A DNA stretch of 64,000 nucleotides, from positions 62,001 through 126,000 of the forward strand of contig JAUIMB010000009.1 in NCBI GenBank assembly GCA_030432635.1, read 5' to 3'. The first letter of the stretch is position 1. The number at the start of each line of letters is the position of its first letter. Position numbers and translations under genes: made by a program. Below are positions 59,645-64,000 of the stretch, piece by piece. The DNA is from Bacteroidia bacterium (lineage in GTDB: Bacteria; Bacteroidota; Bacteroidia; Flavobacteriales; Flavobacteriaceae). Under the pieces are notes generated by a model, which searched no databases, was not told the DNA's origin, and was given only the letters and a program-made list of their open reading frames with translations.

Positions 59645-60121
59645 ATGAAAACCATTGTCTCAATATTATTGATAGCTTCGCTCCTCTTTTCATGTAAAAA
59701 TAAGTCCGACAACACAAACGTTGAAACTATAGACCATCTTGAGAATACTGAAAAAAACAATGCGCTATTGGGTGCCTGGGAACTTGTAGGATATTATAAC
59801 TATGTAGACAATGAAGTAACCGATTCATTTCAAACAAGTGAAGGTTACCGACAGGTAAAAATCTATACAAACTCTAAAGTGATGTGGAGCAAATATGTGC
59901 CTTCAGATTCATCGGAATGGTTTGGATATGGAAGCTACAAAATAAGCGAAGGTGAGTTGATTGAAGTTTTGGAATACGGCTCTGAAATGATGAGTAGGAT
60001 TATTGAGGAAAAAAAGGAATTCAAGCACGAACTTATTATCAAGGGTGACGCCTTTAGTCAAATTGAAATCGACGATGACGGAAATAGGCTTTATGCTGAA
60101 AATTACAGGCGTATAGAATAA
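59645..60121 (+). CDS. lipocalin-like lipoprotein of unknown function
   Basis: Lipobox LLFSC from ATG at 59645; 'LLGAWELVGYYNYVDNEV' lipocalin-like start. Confidence 0.6.
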   Translation: MKTIVSILLIASLLFSCKNKSDNTNVETIDHLENTEKNNALLGAWELVGYYNYVDNEVTDSFQTSEGYRQVKIYTNSKVMWSKYVPSDSSEWFGYGSYKISEGELIEVLEYGSEMMSRIIEEKKEFKHELIIKGDAFSQIEIDDDGNRLYAENYRRIE

Positions 60122-60146
60122 CTAAAAGTGTACTTTTAACCTATAT

Positions 60147-60365
60147 TCATTTTAATTCCTTCAAATATGGATCGTTCTCTAGACGCTTTTGGGTTTCCTT
60201 TTCCACATAGGATGTTAGATCAGGACATATACCAACCTCAATAAGACACTGATTTTTAGCCTATTTTAAAACTCTAATTTCATCAACTTTCATTCTCCAG
60301 TTTTTGAAAACGACTGGAATTCGAATATTATAAAACCCAATTCCATTTGAATAATTAACTGATTT
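60147..60365 (-). pseudogene. C-terminal protein remnant with internal stop (weakly S41-peptidase-like)
   Basis: KSVNYSNGIGFYNIRIPVVFKNWRMKVDEIRVLK*AKNQCLIEVGICPDLTSYVEKETQKRLENDPYLKELK*. Confidence 0.4.
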
Positions 60366-60447
60366 TTAGTACATTTATCTTAGCTCAACGTATCTTAGCA
60401 TACACAAATGAGCATCTCCCTAATTTTTTTGGCAAGAATACTAGACC

Positions 60448-60590
60448 TTAGAATGTATCGATTGCACATTCTATAAGGATATATTCTTTATGATCGCAAT
60501 ATCTTGATTCTATTTTTGAATCATTAATTGTTGGTCTGATGATATGAAAACATAATCTATTTTCCGTTTATGACCCAAGTTTATAAAGCT
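60448..60590 (-). pseudogene. frameshifted C-terminal protein remnant (weakly endonuclease/exonuclease/phosphatase-like)
   Basis: Frame A ...NLGHKRKIDYVFISSDQ... and frame B ...RPTINDSKIESRYCDHKEYILIECAIDTF* overlap out of frame. Confidence 0.4.
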
Positions 60591-60657
60591 TTAAGTCTCT
60601 ACGGAAGTATTTTCGAATACAGCATAAATCTTTAATAGTCATCATAAATCAGAAGCT

Positions 60658-63600
60658 ATGACCAAGACAGCCAAAATAGTAGGTATCGATTACGATGTAA
60701 ATTCTGTCGACTACGTAGTACCTAATACATTTAGTAGACAATTCAAGCTAAAAACCTATATTGAAATCTCTTCGACACGTTCAGAAAATAAGGTCAATAC
60801 GGTTGAGTTTAAGGATGATGATTTAGTAGTGCTTCAATTCAGTGACAATACTGAATGGATAGGTCATCCTGAAGATGTCCAAGCGATATATGACAAAAAA
60901 ACATTAAACAAACGCTCATTGTCAAATGAGGACTATGTTTTTGACAACCAAATCATTTCCAAAAATGGAAATCGCGGTTTTTTGAAGCGTGCTGTTTTAA
61001 AACTATTTGGAATTTTATCACCTACCGTTAGTGCCAAGTCTGTTTCAGAAATTGCCATGAAGACCTTAGCTGAATCCTATGATAAGCGTATTCAATCGAA
61101 TCCTGGATTATATCAATTTGATGAAAATTTTGTGCGTCAAGAGTGTAGTTCAAACCTAGATAACTCTAGAAGTTATTTGGTATTGTTGCATGGCACCCTT
61201 TCAACAACAACTGACGCATTTTACAAACTTAACGACAACAACAAAACATGGCGAGAAATGGTAGCATTGTATGAAGATCGCGTACTGGCACTCGAGCATC
61301 ATACACTATCTGTAAGCCCTCTAAAAAATGCCCTTGATTTTCTCGAAGCATGCCCTAAAGGCATCACAATAGACATCCTCAGTCACTCTCGTGGTGGCTT
61401 GATTGCCGATATTCTTGCAAAGTGCGACCATCGAAATCCCGTTGTTGGGTTTAATGCTACAGAAATTGGCATCCTAGATTCCAAAGATATTGACTCTGAC
61501 ATTTCAGGAGAATATCTTGACAATCAACACTTAATGAAAGCCATAAATAAAATGGCTCAAGAGAAAAAAATTACGGTCAACAAAGTTATTCGCGTTGCCG
61601 CACCTGCTAGCGGTACAACAATTCTATCCAGGAGAGTTGATCACTTTTTTAACTTACTGCTTAACGCTGTATCGTTTGCTCTCGGCATTTCAAACCCTGT
61701 GTATCATACAGTTAAAGCATTTCTACTTGAAATTGTAAGTTTGAAGGAAAACCCTGAAATCTTACCTGGACTCAATGCCATGATGCCAGAGTCACTTTTT
61801 CAAAAAATGATGAATGCAGCCGAGACCCAAGTCGTAGGTCAATTGTACAATATTTCGGGTGATTCAGATATTGGCGGCATTAATTTTAATTCTCTTAAAG
61901 TCATTTTGGCCAATCTCTTTTATCAAGATGACAATGACCTAGTTGTAGACACAAGGAGAATGGAACATGGTATAAGACGTAAGGATGGTTTTTACAAATA
62001 TTTATCCAAAGGAAGCAATACAAATCACTTCAATTATTTCGACGAAAATGATTCATGTACTGCCATCATGGAGGCCTTAAGACACAATGAGCAACACCAA
62101 TTAAAATTATTTGAAAACCACGTATATACTGAAGGATATCGTGGTGTCCTTTTAGATGTGCTATCCATGGACGGAATCACCCTAAATCCAAAAATAGAAA
62201 CCATTACAAAAGATGTGGTTATACTAATACCAGGAATCATGGGTTCGACCTTGGCATATAAAGAGGAAGATCAATGGGTCGACATGCGTGAATTAAACCA
62301 AGGCGCTATAGTTAACACATTAGCAATAGATGGTGACGACAATGTTACAGCAAGTGGCGTTATAAAAAAATACTACTACAAGCTTGCCGAACATCTATCA
62401 GAAACCTATGATGTTTTGACCTTTCAGTTCGATTGGCGAAAATCAGTTCAAGAGGCTGCTGGTCGCTTAAAAGACACTATTGAAGACATCATAAAATCCA
62501 CTAGTGTTAAAATCCATATAGTTGCACATTCTATGGGAGGCTTGGTCGTACGTCAATGTATGATTGACCATCCAAAAACCTGGAAAAAATTTAAGCAAAA
62601 TGTTCAAAATAGGTTTGTGATGCTAGGCACACCTTGGCTTGGATCTTATCTTATAATGGAAGTTCTTACAGGTCATAGTAAACGTGTAAAGCAATTAGCA
62701 TTTATTGATTTTAAGCACGACCGCAAGGAACTTTTGGAAGTCTTCTGGAAATATCCTGGTGTTTTTGAATTACTACCAATCGAAACTGAGGATACAAACA
62801 GAAAGTTTTGGCAACAAAATTTTTGGACATCTTTAGATAGGAAAGTTGATCTTAAGCACATGCCTGATGTCAAGTCCAATGCACAATCCCTAAAAGACTT
62901 CAAAACTTATCGGGATAGAGTAATTGATTTTCTAGATGCTTTGGAAAATGATGATTTTAATAATATTTATTATATATGTGGCCAAGCCGACAAAACAGTA
63001 TTTGACTATACCTTTAAAAATCGTTTCTTGTCCAGTAAGCAAAAACTGGTCTATAAAGCAACCTCTCATGGTGATGGCAGTGTGACATGGAAAACTGGTA
63101 TCCCAAAACAATTGCTCGACACGCCTCGCCTATATTACACGCACACTTCTCATGGTGATCTAGCAAACGATGAGGATATGTTTCAAGGTATTTCAGATAT
63201 TCTAGAGCACGGGAGAACCAACCTTTTGAGCAACGACCAACCTGCATCAAGAAGCACCGAAGTTATTTCTGAAGTATTTGACTCTCCAGAACCTCTTGGC
63301 AATTCGGAAGCTGTAATCGATGCACTGTTTGGTACAACCGAACAACATCAACCGGAACCAGAACGCTTTAATGTAAGGGTGATTTATGGAGATCTTAAGA
63401 ATTCATCATATCCTGTGATGGTTGGGCATTTTTTTATGGATCTCATCCTTAGTTCAGAAAAAGCATTAGATAACTATCTCGACAATCGTTTATCCCAACG
63501 ATTGAGCATTGGCAACTATCCAGGAAAAATAGGTGAAAGTGAAGTCTTTTTCAACTTAAAAACACAACCCAAAGGTGCCATCGTATGCGGACTTGGAAAT

Positions 63601-64000
63601 TCTGGTGCTTTAACCTCCTATATGCTATCAAAAACCATAAAGCAAGCTGTTTTAAAATATGCGATGTTTATGCGCGACAATTACACATTACCTCAAGCAA
63701 AAAAGTATGCGTCAGGAATCTCTTTTGTTCTAATGGGAATTGGTTATGGTAAAATGCTAGTTGACGACTCTATAAAAGGAATTCTATTGGGTATAGCACT
63801 TGCCAACAAACAGATTAATGACACTGGAGAAGGTCTAAAACCAATCAAGGATATCGAAATTGTCAATTACTACGAAAGTATTGCCAGTGAGGCCTACTTC
63901 AGCCTAACAAGGCACTTTAATTCAGATAATCGAATTGCTTTTAACTACACCAAGGGCATCGCTCGTCGACCAGGAGCAAAGAAGAAAAAAATGTTTAAAG
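60658..64000 (+). CDS. giant multidomain protein, 3' truncated by window: two alpha/beta-hydrolase (second LCAT-like) domains plus CHAT-effector-associated-like module
   Basis: Uninterrupted frame of 1114 codons from ATG 60658, no stop; 'LVLLHGTLSTTTDAF...DILSHSRGGLIAD', 'VVILIPGIMGSTLAY...IHIVAHSMGGLVVRQ', 'VRVIYGDLKNSSYPVMVGHFFMDLIL...KGAIVCGLGNSGALTSYML'. Confidence 0.85.
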   Translation, partial: MTKTAKIVGIDYDVNSVDYVVPNTFSRQFKLKTYIEISSTRSENKVNTVEFKDDDLVVLQFSDNTEWIGHPEDVQAIYDKKTLNKRSLSNEDYVFDNQIISKNGNRGFLKRAVLKLFGILSPTVSAKSVSEIAMKTLAESYDKRIQSNPGLYQFDENFVRQECSSNLDNSRSYLVLLHGTLSTTTDAFYKLNDNNKTWREMVALYEDRVLALEHHTLSVSPLKNALDFLEACPKGITIDILSHSRGGLIADILAKCDHRNPVVGFNATEIGILDSKDIDSDISGEYLDNQHLMKAINKMAQEKKITVNKVIRVAAPASGTTILSRRVDHFFNLLLNAVSFALGISNPVYHTVKAFLLEIVSLKENPEILPGLNAMMPESLFQKMMNAAETQVVGQLYNISGDSDIGGINFNSLKVILANLFYQDDNDLVVDTRRMEHGIRRKDGFYKYLSKGSNTNHFNYFDENDSCTAIMEALRHNEQHQLKLFENHVYTEGYRGVLLDVLSMDGITLNPKIETITKDVVILIPGIMGSTLAYKEEDQWVDMRELNQGAIVNTLAIDGDDNVTASGVIKKYYYKLAEHLSETYDVLTFQFDWRKSVQEAAGRLKDTIEDIIKSTSVKIHIVAHSMGGLVVRQCMIDHPKTWKKFKQNVQNRFVMLGTPWLGSYLIMEVLTGHSKRVKQLAFIDFKHDRKELLEVFWKYPGVFELLPIETEDTNRKFWQQNFWTSLDRKVDLKHMPDVKSNAQSLKDFKTYRDRVIDFLDALENDDFNNIYYICGQADKTVFDYTFKNRFLSSKQKLVYKATSHGDGSVTWKTGIPKQLLDTPRLYYTHTSHGDLANDEDMFQGISDILEHGRTNLLSNDQPASRSTEVISEVFDSPEPLGNSEAVIDALFGTTEQHQPEPERFNVRVIYGDLKNSSYPVMVGHFFMDLILSSEKALDNYLDNRLSQRLSIGNYPGKIGESEVFFNLKTQPKGAIVCGLGNSGALTSYMLSKTIKQAVLKYAMFMRDNYTLPQAKKYASGISFVLMGIGYGKMLVDDSIKGILLGIALANKQINDTGEGLKPIKDIEIVNYYESIASEAYFSLTRHFNSDNRIAFNYTKGIARRPGAKKKKMFK

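Noticed and set aside
62034-63250. Minus-strand ORFs at 62034, 62673 and 63014
   Set aside because: All lie antisense within the continuous giant plus-strand ORF.

Overview
The window looks like a Bacteroidota (probably Flavobacteriaceae) chromosome: AT-rich, with TANNTTTG-type -7 boxes, a T9SS sorting domain, FecI/FecR/TonB receptors and typical family-specific gene clusters. Most of it is ordinary: grpE-dnaJ followed by ABC-2 export, MscS and sigma-54 regulator genes; a RDD/SpoIIM/DUF4129/DUF4350/MoxR/DUF58 cluster; dps/oxyR; padR-pspC-DUF2807; an M2 peptidase; trxB. The most interesting items are: (1) a giant ORF that runs off the right edge (60658 to beyond 64000, at least 1114 codons). 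It is missing from the supplied ORF track because it has no stop in the window. It carries two separate alpha/beta-hydrolase nucleophile elbows plus a third module that I associate with CHAT-type effector proteins. (2) A two-gene module (DUF2188-like plus a 'FINCPFD...FELG' TIR/deoxyribosyltransferase-like protein) that could be a small defence or signalling unit. (3) A 119-nt multi-branched, RNA-like intergenic element next to an (AATC)8 microsatellite upstream of padR. (4) A 0.5-kb 'gene graveyard' of minus-strand C-terminal protein remnants just upstream of the giant ORF. All family calls come from reading motifs by eye; no searches were run.
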